Source: an uncultured Acetatifactor sp. (GTDB lineage Bacteria > Bacillota > Clostridia > Lachnospirales > Lachnospiraceae). Taken from it: a stretch of 64,000 bases of DNA. Under the pieces are notes generated by a model. It saw nothing but the letters and a program-made list of their open reading frames with translations, made no database searches and was not told the origin of the DNA. This document shows, in pieces, positions 24,314-32,843 of this stretch. Positions within the stretch are counted from its first letter, which is position 1; each line of letters opens with the position of its first letter. The position numbers and the translations under genes were made by a program. Location: NCBI GenBank assembly GCA_934402375.1, contig CAKRUB010000001.1:248001-312000 (forward strand). Direction: 5' to 3'.

Positions 24314-26515
24314 CTATTTTCTCTCATCCAGATAGATCTGTACACGGCTCTGCATGACCTTCACGACATCATCCAGCGATTTCTGCCCCTGAAAATACGG
24401 CTTTGCTTCCTCACAGACCTCGGTATAGATTGTCTGTGTCGCTTCATCAATCATAAATCCGGTGTCAATGGCACCCCGGATCTTTTGAATTTGTTCTTCC
24501 GTTATGGCAAAATAAGGAATCCCGTCAAAGGTAGAATAAATTTCCACCTTTTTCCCATTCTCATCCAGCACATAGTTTCCTTCTTCATCCGTCTGCCAGA
24601 CCGGCTTCGCCTCCGCATACAGATACTCCTCCAGCAAATCCTTTCTGACGCTGAATTCTGTCATTTTTTCAACAGCCGGCTGCTGCGTCAGCAGATACTT
24701 CATAAACTGCCATGCGCCTTCCTTCTGACCGGAATTACTATTAATCGCCAGTCTTTTCGAGACCATCAGAATATTCCCTCCATCTGCTCCGGGATAACCG
24801 ATCAGCGTCACTTCCTCACCGTTCTTCCACTCAAGCTGCTGCAAATCCCTCGGCTTTGAAAGCGATACAGACCAGACAACCGGCTCTCCCTCCGAAGGAG
24901 ACATCCTATCGCTGATCTTCAGGCCCTGAATTCTCTCCAGAAGCGTCCGAAATTCCACGCTGTCAAGTGCTGCCGTTCCTGTTGTAAAATCAATAAACTC
25001 CGTCAGACCGCCTTGCAAAGCAAGCTGCAATATGCTTGTCTTATTCTCCGCAGCGCTGATTCCGGACAAAGTACAGGCATCCGGATATTTCTCCAGAAAA
25101 TCCAGAAATTCTCCGATGCTCCAGCTCGTCTTTCCTTCCAGCAGTGAGGACGAAACCGCAAGACACTGCAGTGTAAATCCTGTAGGAATCGTATAAAGTC
25201 CCCCGTCAACCGTCTGCTGCTCCAGAACGGCTTCTACGAAATCCGCCTGTTGCAAATCGCCGTCTGCATTCAGAAAGGGTGTCAGCTCCTCAAGATACCC
25301 GTTCCGGATATAGCTGTGATAGGCAGTATTCACACTGCCACCCGTCAGTTCAATCAGATCCGGTGCATCCTTTGCCGTCATGGATGCACCGAGCTGTATA
25401 TCATACTGTGAAAAATCTTCATATCGTTTCACGTTCATATGATAAGTACGGCTCGCTTTGTTAAAAAGGGTAATATCACCGCTGTACATCTGATAATTCA
25501 GCACGGCAAGCAAAAGCTGCTCCTTCTCCTCGTCCGGAATCATTTCTTCCGAAGAGGCCTCCGCCATCTGCTCCTGTCCGTCCTCTGCGCTCTGTTCCGG
25601 AAGTTCCGCACGCTCCCATGTCATTCCTTCCGTTGTCAGGAAAATCAGCTCCGTATCTGCAAGCCCCGCCAGAAGAACATAACCGTTTTTCACGGAATGG
25701 ACGGCAGACAGGGCATACGCATCCAACTGATACTTCGTCAGATCGAACAGCGTTTCTGCCGTCTCCTGCCCCTGCCTTACGACGTTTTCTCCTTTTTTCA
25801 GATACAGTCCCTGCTCACAGGCCGGAAGATATTGCGCCCTTTCCACCGTTTTTCTTTCGATTTCCTGCAATGTTTCATCCAGTATGACAAGCTCCGTTTT
25901 ATCCTGCGTGGAACACAGAACCAGAAGCTTTCCGTCTGCAAGTCCTGCACCGTCTGTCAGGTCACAGTTTAATTCTGCCTGATGCAGCAGCTTTCCCTCC
26001 TCATCCAATATGGAAACGGTACTCTGCCCGAGCGCATAAATGGTGTCTCCTTCAAGAAGCAGCTGCTTTAAAAACACTTCATCCAATCCCGGAATTTCCT
26101 TTTCCCACAGCAGCTTTCCATCCGCATCATACTTCCGCAGGAAATGGGAAACAGCCGCTTCCCCATCCGCCGGCTTTCCTGTGATGGTACAGTAAAATAA
26201 GCCCTCCTCTGTCCTCTGAAAGGTTTCCGGCATCTCCCCATCCGTGAACACGATCACTGTCTTGCCCGTGGCTTCCGGACTATCTGCAAGTTCTCCAAAG
26301 GTACGCTTTACGATGCATCTGTACCCGTCATTTTCCTCAAGATGATAAACAGCATCCTGCGTCAGAATGACCTCTCCCTGTATCAGCTCCCCTAAGCTGA
26401 CGGGAAGAGACGTCACTTCATAACTGACCGCCGGTGTCTGTTCCTCCCGCTTCCCACAGCCCGTTATAAAGGTGAAACTTAATAAGAGCAAAAGTACCGC
26501 TAAGATTTTTTTCAT
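24314..26515 (-). CDS. Large lipoprotein with solute-binding domain (paralogue C)
   Basis: A 733-residue lipoprotein with lipobox ITGC near residue 20. It has the same layout as the proteins at 17010 and 19286: a strand-rich N-terminal half (LLLEGDTIYALGQSTVSILDEEGKL, TVERAQYLPACEQGLYLK) and a C-terminal solute-binding region (LFNKASRTYHMNVKRYE, DLIELTGGSVNTAYH, YTIPTGFTLQCLAVS), ending SRVQIYLDERK. It has its own promoter with AGCAA repeats like those before the regulator. No transport partner is seen. Its separation from the other two by spoIVA suggests an insertion or local rearrangement; this is inference. Confidence 0.82.
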   Translation of the reverse strand: MKKILAVLLLLLSFTFITGCGKREEQTPAVSYEVTSLPVSLGELIQGEVILTQDAVYHLEENDGYRCIVKRTFGELADSPEATGKTVIVFTDGEMPETFQRTEEGLFYCTITGKPADGEAAVSHFLRKYDADGKLLWEKEIPGLDEVFLKQLLLEGDTIYALGQSTVSILDEEGKLLHQAELNCDLTDGAGLADGKLLVLCSTQDKTELVILDETLQEIERKTVERAQYLPACEQGLYLKKGENVVRQGQETAETLFDLTKYQLDAYALSAVHSVKNGYVLLAGLADTELIFLTTEGMTWERAELPEQSAEDGQEQMAEASSEEMIPDEEKEQLLLAVLNYQMYSGDITLFNKASRTYHMNVKRYEDFSQYDIQLGASMTAKDAPDLIELTGGSVNTAYHSYIRNGYLEELTPFLNADGDLQQADFVEAVLEQQTVDGGLYTIPTGFTLQCLAVSSSLLEGKTSWSIGEFLDFLEKYPDACTLSGISAAENKTSILQLALQGGLTEFIDFTTGTAALDSVEFRTLLERIQGLKISDRMSPSEGEPVVWSVSLSKPRDLQQLEWKNGEEVTLIGYPGADGGNILMVSKRLAINSNSGQKEGAWQFMKYLLTQQPAVEKMTEFSVRKDLLEEYLYAEAKPVWQTDEEGNYVLDENGKKVEIYSTFDGIPYFAITEEQIQKIRGAIDTGFMIDEATQTIYTEVCEEAKPYFQGQKSLDDVVKVMQSRVQIYLDERK

Positions 26516-26550
26516 CCCCCTATTCCCCCTCTTTAGTTTATTTGTGCCGT

Positions 26551-26644
26551 ATTATATAATTATAAATCAAGAGTTGCATTTCTAAAAGATGTTTCTTGCT
26601 ATTCTTTGCTCATTTATTGCTCTGCTTAACAATTTTTTATTGCT
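26551..26644 (-). promoter_or_regulatory. Promoter and AGCAA direct repeats upstream of lipoprotein C
   Basis: TATAAT (26564-26559; a second copy at 26556-26551) follows a poor -35 TTTTAG (26587-26582). Upstream are four AGCAA repeats on the minus strand ending at 26596, 26606, 26617 and 26640, spaced 10, 11 and 23 bp. Distances to the -10 box match those before the RRNPP-type regulator within 1 nt. A weak -35 next to phased repeats suggests an activator. Confidence 0.5.
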
Positions 26645-26675
26645 ATGTTCATATCCTTCTTCCGGTTCCCAACAG

Positions 26676-26710
26676 AAAAAAAGCCCTGCCTGATGTGTTC
26701 AAGCAGAGCC
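26676..26710 (-). terminator. Rho-independent terminator of tyrS
   Basis: An 11-bp stem with two G-U pairs (GGCTCTGCTTGA against TCAGGCAGGGC), a short loop and seven T on the minus strand, about 15 nt after the stop. Confidence 0.88.
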
Positions 26711-26727
26711 TCTTATTTCCGTCCTGT

Positions 26728-27954
26728 TTACTTCATAATAATCTTCTTATAATTCTTCTTTCCTCTTCTGACAACGATACCATCGCCGCCAAGCTGCTCA
26801 GGCGCATATGCCGTCTTGATGTCTGTCACCTTCTCGTTATCCACGGTGACACCCCCCTGCTCCACTGCGCGTCTCGCCTCGGAGCGGGATGCGGTAAGCC
26901 CGGACTTTACAAGGATGCCGAGGATGTCAATGGTGCCCTCCGTAAAGTCGCCTTCTGTCAGCTCACAGGTCGGCATATTCGCTGCATCTCCGCCGCCGGC
27001 AAACAGCGCTCTTGCGCTCTCCTGTGCCTTCTCTGCCTCCTCGGTTCCGTGAACAAGCTGTGTCAGCTCGTAGGCAAGGATTTCCTTTGCGCGGTTGAGC
27101 TGGCTGCCCTCCCACTTATCCATCTCCTCGATCTGCTCAAGCGGCAGGAATGTCAGCATACGGATACATTTCAATACATCCGCATCTGCAATGTTTCTCC
27201 AGTACTGATAGAATTCAAACGGGGAAGTCTTTGCAGGATCAAGCCACACGGCGCCCTTCTGCGTCTTACCCATCTTCTTGCCCTCGGAATTCAGGAGCAA
27301 CGTGATCGTCATGGCATAGGCATCCTTTCCGAGCTTACGACGGATCAGCTCGGTTCCGCCGAGCATATTGCTCCACTGGTCATCTCCGCCGAACTGCATG
27401 TTGCAGCCGTATTTCTCATACAGGCAGAGGAAGTCATAGCTCTGCATGATCATGTAGTTGAACTCAAGGAAGCTCAGTCCCTTCTCCATACGCTGCTTAT
27501 AGCATTCCGCCGTCAGCATACGGTTGACGGAGAAATGTGCCCCGACGTCACGGATAAACTCAATATAGTTCAGGTCACGCAGCCAGTCGGCATTGTTGAC
27601 CATCATTGCCTTGCCCTCGCCGAATTCGATGAAGCGGCTCATCTGCTTCTTAAAGCACTCACAGTTATGATCGATCATTTCTGTCGTCATCATGGTTCTC
27701 ATATCGGTACGTCCCGAAGGGTCTCCGATCATGCCGGTTCCGCCGCCGATCAGTGCAATCGGCTTGTTTCCCGCCATCTGAAGTCTCTTCATCAGGCAGA
27801 GAGCCATGAAATGTCCCACATGAAGGCTGTCTGCGGTGGGGTCGAAGCCGATATAGAATACGGCTTTTCCGTTATTGATCAGCTCCTTAATCTCCTCCTC
27901 GTCTGTCAGCTGTGCGAGAAGTCCTCTCGCCTTCAACTCGTCAAATACTGTCAT
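26728..27954 (-). CDS. tyrS: Tyrosyl-tRNA synthetase
   Basis: A 408-residue class I synthetase charging tRNA-Tyr. The HIGH-type motif is [11 protein letters not shown] and the KMSKS-type motif is KMGKTQ. The tyrosine site shows [11 protein letters not shown] and QFGGDDQW, and a C-terminal S4 RNA-binding domain covers about residues 345-405. AAAGGAG with an 8-nt spacer precedes the ATG. Only 24 nt separate it from the VWA gene, so there is no room for the T-box leader often found before such genes; it is probably co-transcribed with the upstream pair or has a promoter inside the VWA gene. Confidence 0.96.
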   Translation of the reverse strand: MTVFDELKARGLLAQLTDEEEIKELINNGKAVFYIGFDPTADSLHVGHFMALCLMKRLQMAGNKPIALIGGGTGMIGDPSGRTDMRTMMTTEMIDHNCECFKKQMSRFIEFGEGKAMMVNNADWLRDLNYIEFIRDVGAHFSVNRMLTAECYKQRMEKGLSFLEFNYMIMQSYDFLCLYEKYGCNMQFGGDDQWSNMLGGTELIRRKLGKDAYAMTITLLLNSEGKKMGKTQKGAVWLDPAKTSPFEFYQYWRNIADADVLKCIRMLTFLPLEQIEEMDKWEGSQLNRAKEILAYELTQLVHGTEEAEKAQESARALFAGGGDAANMPTCELTEGDFTEGTIDILGILVKSGLTASRSEARRAVEQGGVTVDNEKVTDIKTAYAPEQLGGDGIVVRRGKKNYKKIIMK

Positions 27955-27978
27955 CGTTCTAACTCCTTTATCCTTTTA

Positions 27979-29181
27979 CTATTTGTTTGCCATTAATTTT
28001 ATCATCGCCTGATTTAAACCGTCCACGGTCAGCTTGTACATCGGGAACAGTTCCTTCACAGCCGTCTCTGCCTCGCGCCACGGCGCCCGTCCCGGCGCCA
28101 TTTTGGGATTCAGCCAGACGACCTTCTTATATTTCTTTTTCACCAGCTTCAGCCATTCATAGCCGGACAGACCGCCGTTCGGTCCCCTGTAGTTGCCGGA
28201 ATCGGAATACAGCTCCTCCGGCGCCATCGCGGCATCCCCGACAATAATCACCTTGTAGTCGCTGTCAAGATTGCGGAACATCCATTCCGTGTCGATCCAG
28301 TCGCCGTTCTCGCATTCCGGGGTCTTATACAGCTTGCTGTAGATACAGTTGTGAAAATAATAGGTCTTGACGTCCTTATAATGGTTCGACTTGTGTACCG
28401 CCTGAAACAGATCATTCAGAAGGCTGCTGAACGGAATCATGGTTCCGCCGCTGTCCATGAGCAGGAGCAGCTTTACCGCATTCTTCCTCGGCTTCTGCAT
28501 CACAATCTGCAGACATCCGCCGTTATTGCAGGTCTTGTCCACCGTGCCGTTGATGTCCAGCTCGGTCTCGGGAATGTCAAGTCTCGAGGAAAACTGTCTC
28601 AGCCTGCGGAAAGCAAGCTGGAACTGTCTGTTATCCAGCACCCTGTCATCCCGGAAATCGCGGTACTTCCTCGCCCCGACAACGGAAAATGCCGATTGAT
28701 AGCCCGTCTGTCCGCCGACTCTGACGCCGCCGACATTGCCGCCCATATTGCCGAACGAGGTCTTACCCATGGTACCGATCCAGAAGCTGCCTCCGTTATG
28801 CTCCTCGTTCTGGTCGCGCAGTCGCTGCTTGAAGGTCTCCTCGACCTGCTCCTTATCTACCTGAATATCCTCCATCTGATTCAGGTGCGAACGAGCTTCC
28901 TCATGGGCAAGCTCCAGCATCTCCGACTTGTCCAGCCAGCGGAGCATCTCCTTGCCGACCTCGGTTTCCTTCTGCGCCGGCTTAAAGCATTCCTCAAACG
29001 CCATATCGAATTTATCAAAATCTGTCTCGCTCTTCACAAGGATCATCCGGGCGACATAGTAAAACTGTGTCAGGGAACTGCCGCACAGTCCCTTGTCCAG
29101 CGCCTCCTGCAATGTCAGCCACTCTCCAAGCGTTACCCGCAGCCCCTTTCCCCGCAGATTTTCAAAAAAGTCTATGAACAT
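27979..29181 (-). CDS. VWA-domain protein (CoxE-like), partner of the MoxR ATPase
   Basis: A 400-residue soluble protein. The N-terminal 150 residues are helical and charged; a von Willebrand A-like domain runs from about residue 215 with the metal-site variant LLLMDSGGTMIPF and later VIIVGDAAMAPEEL. MoxR/VWA pairs act as chaperone-like complexes that insert metals or assemble proteins; the client is unknown. It begins 9 nt after the moxR stop with AGGAGAG at the start, so the two are co-expressed. Confidence 0.88.
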   Translation of the reverse strand: MFIDFFENLRGKGLRVTLGEWLTLQEALDKGLCGSSLTQFYYVARMILVKSETDFDKFDMAFEECFKPAQKETEVGKEMLRWLDKSEMLELAHEEARSHLNQMEDIQVDKEQVEETFKQRLRDQNEEHNGGSFWIGTMGKTSFGNMGGNVGGVRVGGQTGYQSAFSVVGARKYRDFRDDRVLDNRQFQLAFRRLRQFSSRLDIPETELDINGTVDKTCNNGGCLQIVMQKPRKNAVKLLLLMDSGGTMIPFSSLLNDLFQAVHKSNHYKDVKTYYFHNCIYSKLYKTPECENGDWIDTEWMFRNLDSDYKVIIVGDAAMAPEELYSDSGNYRGPNGGLSGYEWLKLVKKKYKKVVWLNPKMAPGRAPWREAETAVKELFPMYKLTVDGLNQAMIKLMANK

Positions 29182-29190
29182 GCCGCTCTC

Positions 29191-30009
29191 CTAAAAATTA
29201 GTCTCGTGCTTTACCAGCTCCAGATCTTCATCCTTCTTCACAACCACGCCGATAAACGGAAGTGCCTGCTTGATCCTGTCAGCGGGTATGCCGCCGATCT
29301 GAAGCGCATTGATCCAGTCGATCAGCTCGGAGGTACTCGGCTTCTTGCGGATATCGCGGATGGTGCGGATGCTGTAGAAAACGTCCATCGCGTTCTTCAG
29401 AAGATTCTCCTCCACCTCGGGATAATGCACTCTGACGATCTCCTCCATAAGCTCTCTGTCCGGGAAATCAATATAGTGGAAAATACACCGTCGCAGGAAT
29501 GCATCCGGCAACTCCTTCTCCGCATTCGAGGTAATAATGACTATGGGTCGCTGTTTTGCCTTCACCGTGCGCTTCGTTTCATTGATGTAAAATTCCATCT
29601 GATCCAGCTCCCAGAGCAGGTCATTCGGGAACTCCAGATCCGCCTTGTCAATCTCATCAATCAACAGGATAACCTGTTCGTCACTGTCAAATGCTTCTCC
29701 GAGCTTTCCGAGCTTGATGTACTTTGCCACATCATCCACGCCCTCTTCGCCGAACTGTCCGTCATAGAGACGCTGAATGGTGTCATAGACATACAGACCT
29801 TCCTGTGCCTTTGTCGTCGACTTGATGTTCCAGATGATCAGCTTCTTGCCGAGCGCCTTTGCCACGGCCTCCGCGAGCATCGTCTTTCCGGTTCCCGGCT
29901 CACCCTTGATTAAAAGCGGCTTCTTTAGCGCGATCGCTATGTTCACGCTCGCCATCAGTTCCTCGCTCGCCACATATTCCCCGGTACTCTGAAATTGCTG
30001 TTGTTCCAT
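29191..30009 (-). CDS. MoxR-family AAA+ ATPase
   Basis: A 272-residue AAA+ protein. Walker A is GEPGTGKTML near residue 38, Walker B is VILLIDEIDKAD, sensor 1 is VIITSNAEKELPDAFLRRC, and the arginine finger region follows. It forms hexamers acting with the downstream VWA protein. A GAGGG ribosome site lies close to the ATG (about 3-4 nt spacer, short). It is divergently oriented to metF. Confidence 0.93.
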   Translation of the reverse strand: MEQQQFQSTGEYVASEELMASVNIAIALKKPLLIKGEPGTGKTMLAEAVAKALGKKLIIWNIKSTTKAQEGLYVYDTIQRLYDGQFGEEGVDDVAKYIKLGKLGEAFDSDEQVILLIDEIDKADLEFPNDLLWELDQMEFYINETKRTVKAKQRPIVIITSNAEKELPDAFLRRCIFHYIDFPDRELMEEIVRVHYPEVEENLLKNAMDVFYSIRTIRDIRKKPSTSELIDWINALQIGGIPADRIKQALPFIGVVVKKDEDLELVKHETNF

Positions 30010-30074
30010 ATTCCCTCACATTCCGCCTTCCCGCTTGCGCAGGAACGCATGCTTGATATTCAATCACCTTTTTC

Positions 30075-30103
30075 TTGAAATACACCTCTCTTCATGTTAC
30101 GAT
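30075..30103 (+). promoter_or_regulatory. Sigma-A promoter of metF
   Basis: TTGAAA (30075-30080), 17 bp and TACGAT (30098-30103) on the plus strand. It leaves a leader of only about 55 nt, too short for a SAM riboswitch. Confidence 0.65.
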
Positions 30104-30163
30104 AGTTTTGATTTAAAAGCAAGAAATTTATGTCAGAAATAACGAATGAAAGGAACCTCTGTC

Positions 30164-31021
30164 ATGCTTCAGAATATGTTTGACAATAAGAAATCCATCT
30201 CCTTCGAGATCTTTCCACCAAAAAAAGACGGCGCCTTTGACACCGTCTTCGAGACATTGGATGCTCTCGGAAAACTCAAGCCCGATTTTATCAGCGTAAC
30301 CTACGGTGCAGGAGGAAGCCGTTCCGGGGAGACCATCCAGATTGCCTCCTACATCCAGAATAAACTCGGCATTGATGCCATGGCGCATGTCACCTGTGTA
30401 GGCAGCCGCAAGGAGCAGCTTCTCAGGGTCTGCGAGTCTCTGAAGGAGAACCATATCGAGCATATCCTCGCCCTGCGCGGCGACCGTCCCAGAGACATGA
30501 GCGATGAACAATTCCTCTCCAGAGACTTCGCCCATGCGAGCGACATGATGAGCTTTATCAGGGAGCATACCGATCTGCACATGGCGGGAGCGTGCTATCC
30601 CGAAAAGCATTTCGAGGCATTCAGCATGGAATCCGATTTGAACAATCTCCGCAGGAAGCAGGAGGCGGGCGCCGAATTCTTTATCAGTCAGCTGTTCTTT
30701 GACAACGACTTCTATTACAGCTTTTTGGAAAAGGCTGCCAAAAAGGGAATCACGGTTCCCATCTGCGCCGGCATCATGCCCATTACCTCCGCAAAGCAGA
30801 TCGGCACGACAATCACGCTTGCCGGCTCCAGCGTTCCGAAGGCTCTTGCCGACATCATTGCCACCTACGGCGATAATCCCGAGGAGATGCGCAAGGCTGG
30901 CATCGACTACGCGATCCGCCAGATCCGCGACCTGCAGGAAAACGGCGTCGGCGACATCCACATCTACACGATGAACAAGCCGAAAATGGCGACGGAAATC
31001 ATGAACGCCATCTATCGGTAA
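30164..31021 (+). CDS. metF: 5,10-Methylenetetrahydrofolate reductase
   Basis: A 285-residue FAD enzyme reducing methylene-THF to methyl-THF for methionine synthesis. Family motifs: ISFEIFPPK at the N terminus (catalytic glutamate), FISVTYGAGGS, AHVTCVG, LALRGD, GACYPEKH and EFFISQLFFD. The start at 30164 follows AAAGGA with a 9-nt spacer; the ATG at 30146 overlaps that ribosome site. It stands alone on the plus strand, convergent with gpsA. Anaerobes often pair such proteins with MetV, which is absent here. Confidence 0.94.
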   Translation: MLQNMFDNKKSISFEIFPPKKDGAFDTVFETLDALGKLKPDFISVTYGAGGSRSGETIQIASYIQNKLGIDAMAHVTCVGSRKEQLLRVCESLKENHIEHILALRGDRPRDMSDEQFLSRDFAHASDMMSFIREHTDLHMAGACYPEKHFEAFSMESDLNNLRRKQEAGAEFFISQLFFDNDFYYSFLEKAAKKGITVPICAGIMPITSAKQIGTTITLAGSSVPKALADIIATYGDNPEEMRKAGIDYAIRQIRDLQENGVGDIHIYTMNKPKMATEIMNAIYR

Positions 31022-31061
31022 TTAATCGAGTAGGAATCAGTGACTAACCGCCGTTTAAAGG

Positions 31062-31103
31062 AAAATGAGGTTCGCCCCAAATTGTGGGGTAAACCTCATT
31101 TTT
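31062..31103. terminator. Bidirectional terminator between metF and gpsA
   Basis: AAATGAGGTT / AACCTCATTT (10 bp) with an inner CCCC / GGGG pair, flanked by A and T runs. It serves metF on the plus strand (five T) and gpsA on the minus strand (four T). Confidence 0.9.
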
Positions 31104-31124
31104 CTTTCCATTACCAATTACCTC

Positions 31125-32144
31125 TTACTTCTCCTCCACCGGCCATGAGAAATCGGGAACCTCGAGCTTCTTATCCCGCAGCATCAGCTCCTTCATCGCC
31201 TGTGCGGCGCTCTTATTTTCAAAGAGAACCTTATTCACCTGCTCGATGATTGGAAGCTGTACCTGATATTTCTCCGCCAGCTCCATAGCCGCCTTCGCGG
31301 AGTACACTCCCTCAACGACCATCTGTACCTCAGCCATCGCCTCATCGCAGGTCTTTCCCTGTCCGATCAGTATGCCCGCGCGCCTGTTTCTGGAATGCAT
31401 GCTGGCACAGGTGACAATCAGGTCTCCGATGCCCGTCAGCCCGCAGAAGGTCTCGAATTTGCCGCCCATTGCCATCCCGAGCCGCGCAATTTCCGCAAGT
31501 CCTCTGGTAATCAGCGCAGCCTTTGTATTGTCTCCATAGCCGAGTCCGTCAGCGATACCCGCAGCGAGCGCAACGACATTCTTGAGCGCTCCGCCGAGCT
31601 CCATGCCGAGAATGTCCGGGCTGATATAAACGCGGAATGCCTCATTCATAAAAAGATTCTGGATGTACTCCGCCGTCTCCTTTGACTTCGCGCCGACAAC
31701 AATCGTCGTCGGTATTCCGCGGCCGACCTCCTCCGCATGGGAAGGTCCGGACATCACCGCCACATCCGCCTGCGGAATCTCCTGCTCGATGATCTCAGAA
31801 AGCGTCATAAGCGTGTGTTCCTCGATGCCCTTCGCCACATTCAGTATTTTCTGACCGGGCGCGACCAACGCGCTCAGACGATGCGCCGTGCTTCTGGTAA
31901 AGGAGCTTGCAACCGCCATGACAAGAAGATCCTGCCCTTCCACCGCTTCTCTGTCATCGGTGGTGAAAACGGTATCCTCCGAAAGTCTGACGCCCGGAAG
32001 CATCTTGTGCTCATGCTTTTCCTTCAGCATCTCGATCTCCGCCTCCAGCGCTGACCAGACCGTGATCTCATGCCCATTCTTATGTAATAATACCGCCAGC
32101 GCGATACCCCAGCTTCCGCCGCCTAATATACTTACCCTTGCCAT
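31125..32144 (-). CDS. gpsA: Glycerol-3-phosphate dehydrogenase [NAD(P)+]
   Basis: A 339-residue enzyme that reduces dihydroxyacetone phosphate to sn-glycerol-3-phosphate for phospholipids. The Rossmann loop is ILGGGSWGIALA, followed by AVMSGPSHAEEV and GALKNVVALAAGIADGLGYG (catalytic lysine and substrate site). GGAGG precedes the ATG. It is the last gene of DUF512-der-plsY-gpsA, and its product feeds PlsY directly. Confidence 0.96.
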   Translation of the reverse strand: MARVSILGGGSWGIALAVLLHKNGHEITVWSALEAEIEMLKEKHEHKMLPGVRLSEDTVFTTDDREAVEGQDLLVMAVASSFTRSTAHRLSALVAPGQKILNVAKGIEEHTLMTLSEIIEQEIPQADVAVMSGPSHAEEVGRGIPTTIVVGAKSKETAEYIQNLFMNEAFRVYISPDILGMELGGALKNVVALAAGIADGLGYGDNTKAALITRGLAEIARLGMAMGGKFETFCGLTGIGDLIVTCASMHSRNRRAGILIGQGKTCDEAMAEVQMVVEGVYSAKAAMELAEKYQVQLPIIEQVNKVLFENKSAAQAMKELMLRDKKLEVPDFSWPVEEK

Positions 32145-32176
32145 AATCCTCCATTCCGGCGCAACCGCCTCTGAAC

Positions 32177-32839
32177 CTATTTTCCCTCTTCGGTCTTATT
32201 CTTTTTAAACAGATAGGTCTTTCTCTCCTTGCCCTGCACGAGCCGGACAATGTTCTCCCTGTGCTTCCAGTATGCGAGAACCAGCAGACATCCGAAGACA
32301 ATGTACATCTCGATCAGCTGTCCCTGGGACATCTCGGCAAAGAAGCCCGTCTGTCCGAAGATCACAAGCTGGATCATCAGTCCCGCATATACCAGCAGAG
32401 ACCCAAGCGACACATAATGGGTCGTAAAGAACGGAATAAAGAACAGCAAAAGACCAGTCAGCACAAAATACGGATGGAAGGAAATCACCATTCCCGCAGT
32501 GGCGGCGATTCCCTTTCCCCCCTTGAAATTCAGGTAAAACGGATAATTATGTCCCAGAATGGCACCTGCTCCGGTGTACAGACAGAGCAGATAAATAATG
32601 TCATGGTAGGTGCTGCCGAAAATCAATCTCACCAACGCCACCGCCGCGATACATTTCAGACAGTCACCCGCAAAGACGATCAAACCCGCCTTTGTGCCGA
32701 GAACACGCAGCGTGTTTGTCGTTCCGGCATTCCCACTCCCGTGCTGTCTGATGTCGATTCCATGAGCCTTTCCGTAAAAATATGCCGTCTGGAACAGTCC
32801 GAATACATAGCCTATCAATAAACATGCGATCCTAACCAT
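32177..32839 (-). CDS. plsY: Acyl-phosphate:glycerol-3-phosphate acyltransferase
   Basis: A 220-residue integral membrane enzyme making lysophosphatidate from acyl-phosphate. Motifs: GSGNAGTTNTLRVLG (SGNxGxTN type), GHNYPFYLNFKGGKGIA and the C-terminal glycine-rich/HREN region (YWKHRENIVRLV). It works with PlsX (60 kb region) and GpsA. The ATG at 32839 has GAGGAG with a 10-nt spacer and lies 4 nt after the der stop; an in-frame upstream extension lacks a ribosome site and lies within der. Confidence 0.95.
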   Translation of the reverse strand: MVRIACLLIGYVFGLFQTAYFYGKAHGIDIRQHGSGNAGTTNTLRVLGTKAGLIVFAGDCLKCIAAVALVRLIFGSTYHDIIYLLCLYTGAGAILGHNYPFYLNFKGGKGIAATAGMVISFHPYFVLTGLLLFFIPFFTTHYVSLGSLLVYAGLMIQLVIFGQTGFFAEMSQGQLIEMYIVFGCLLVLAYWKHRENIVRLVQGKERKTYLFKKNKTEEGK

Positions 32840-32843
32840 TTTC

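Noticed and set aside
27955..27978. T-box riboswitch before tyrS
   Set aside because: Only 24 nt separate tyrS from the upstream gene, far too short for a T-box leader.
26596..27996. 466-codon plus-strand frame opposite tyrS
   Set aside because: The tyrS motifs are unmistakable on the minus strand; the long antisense frame is a codon-bias shadow.
28351..29913. 520-codon plus-strand frame opposite the VWA and MoxR genes
   Set aside because: Both minus-strand genes have clear motifs, and the plus frame has no recognisable domain or ribosome site.
30104..30163. SAM riboswitch before metF
   Set aside because: The leader from the visible promoter is about 55 nt and shows no riboswitch-like stems.
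30128..30961. 277-codon minus-strand frame opposite metF
   Set aside because: MetF catalytic motifs are complete on the plus strand, which also has the promoter and ribosome site.
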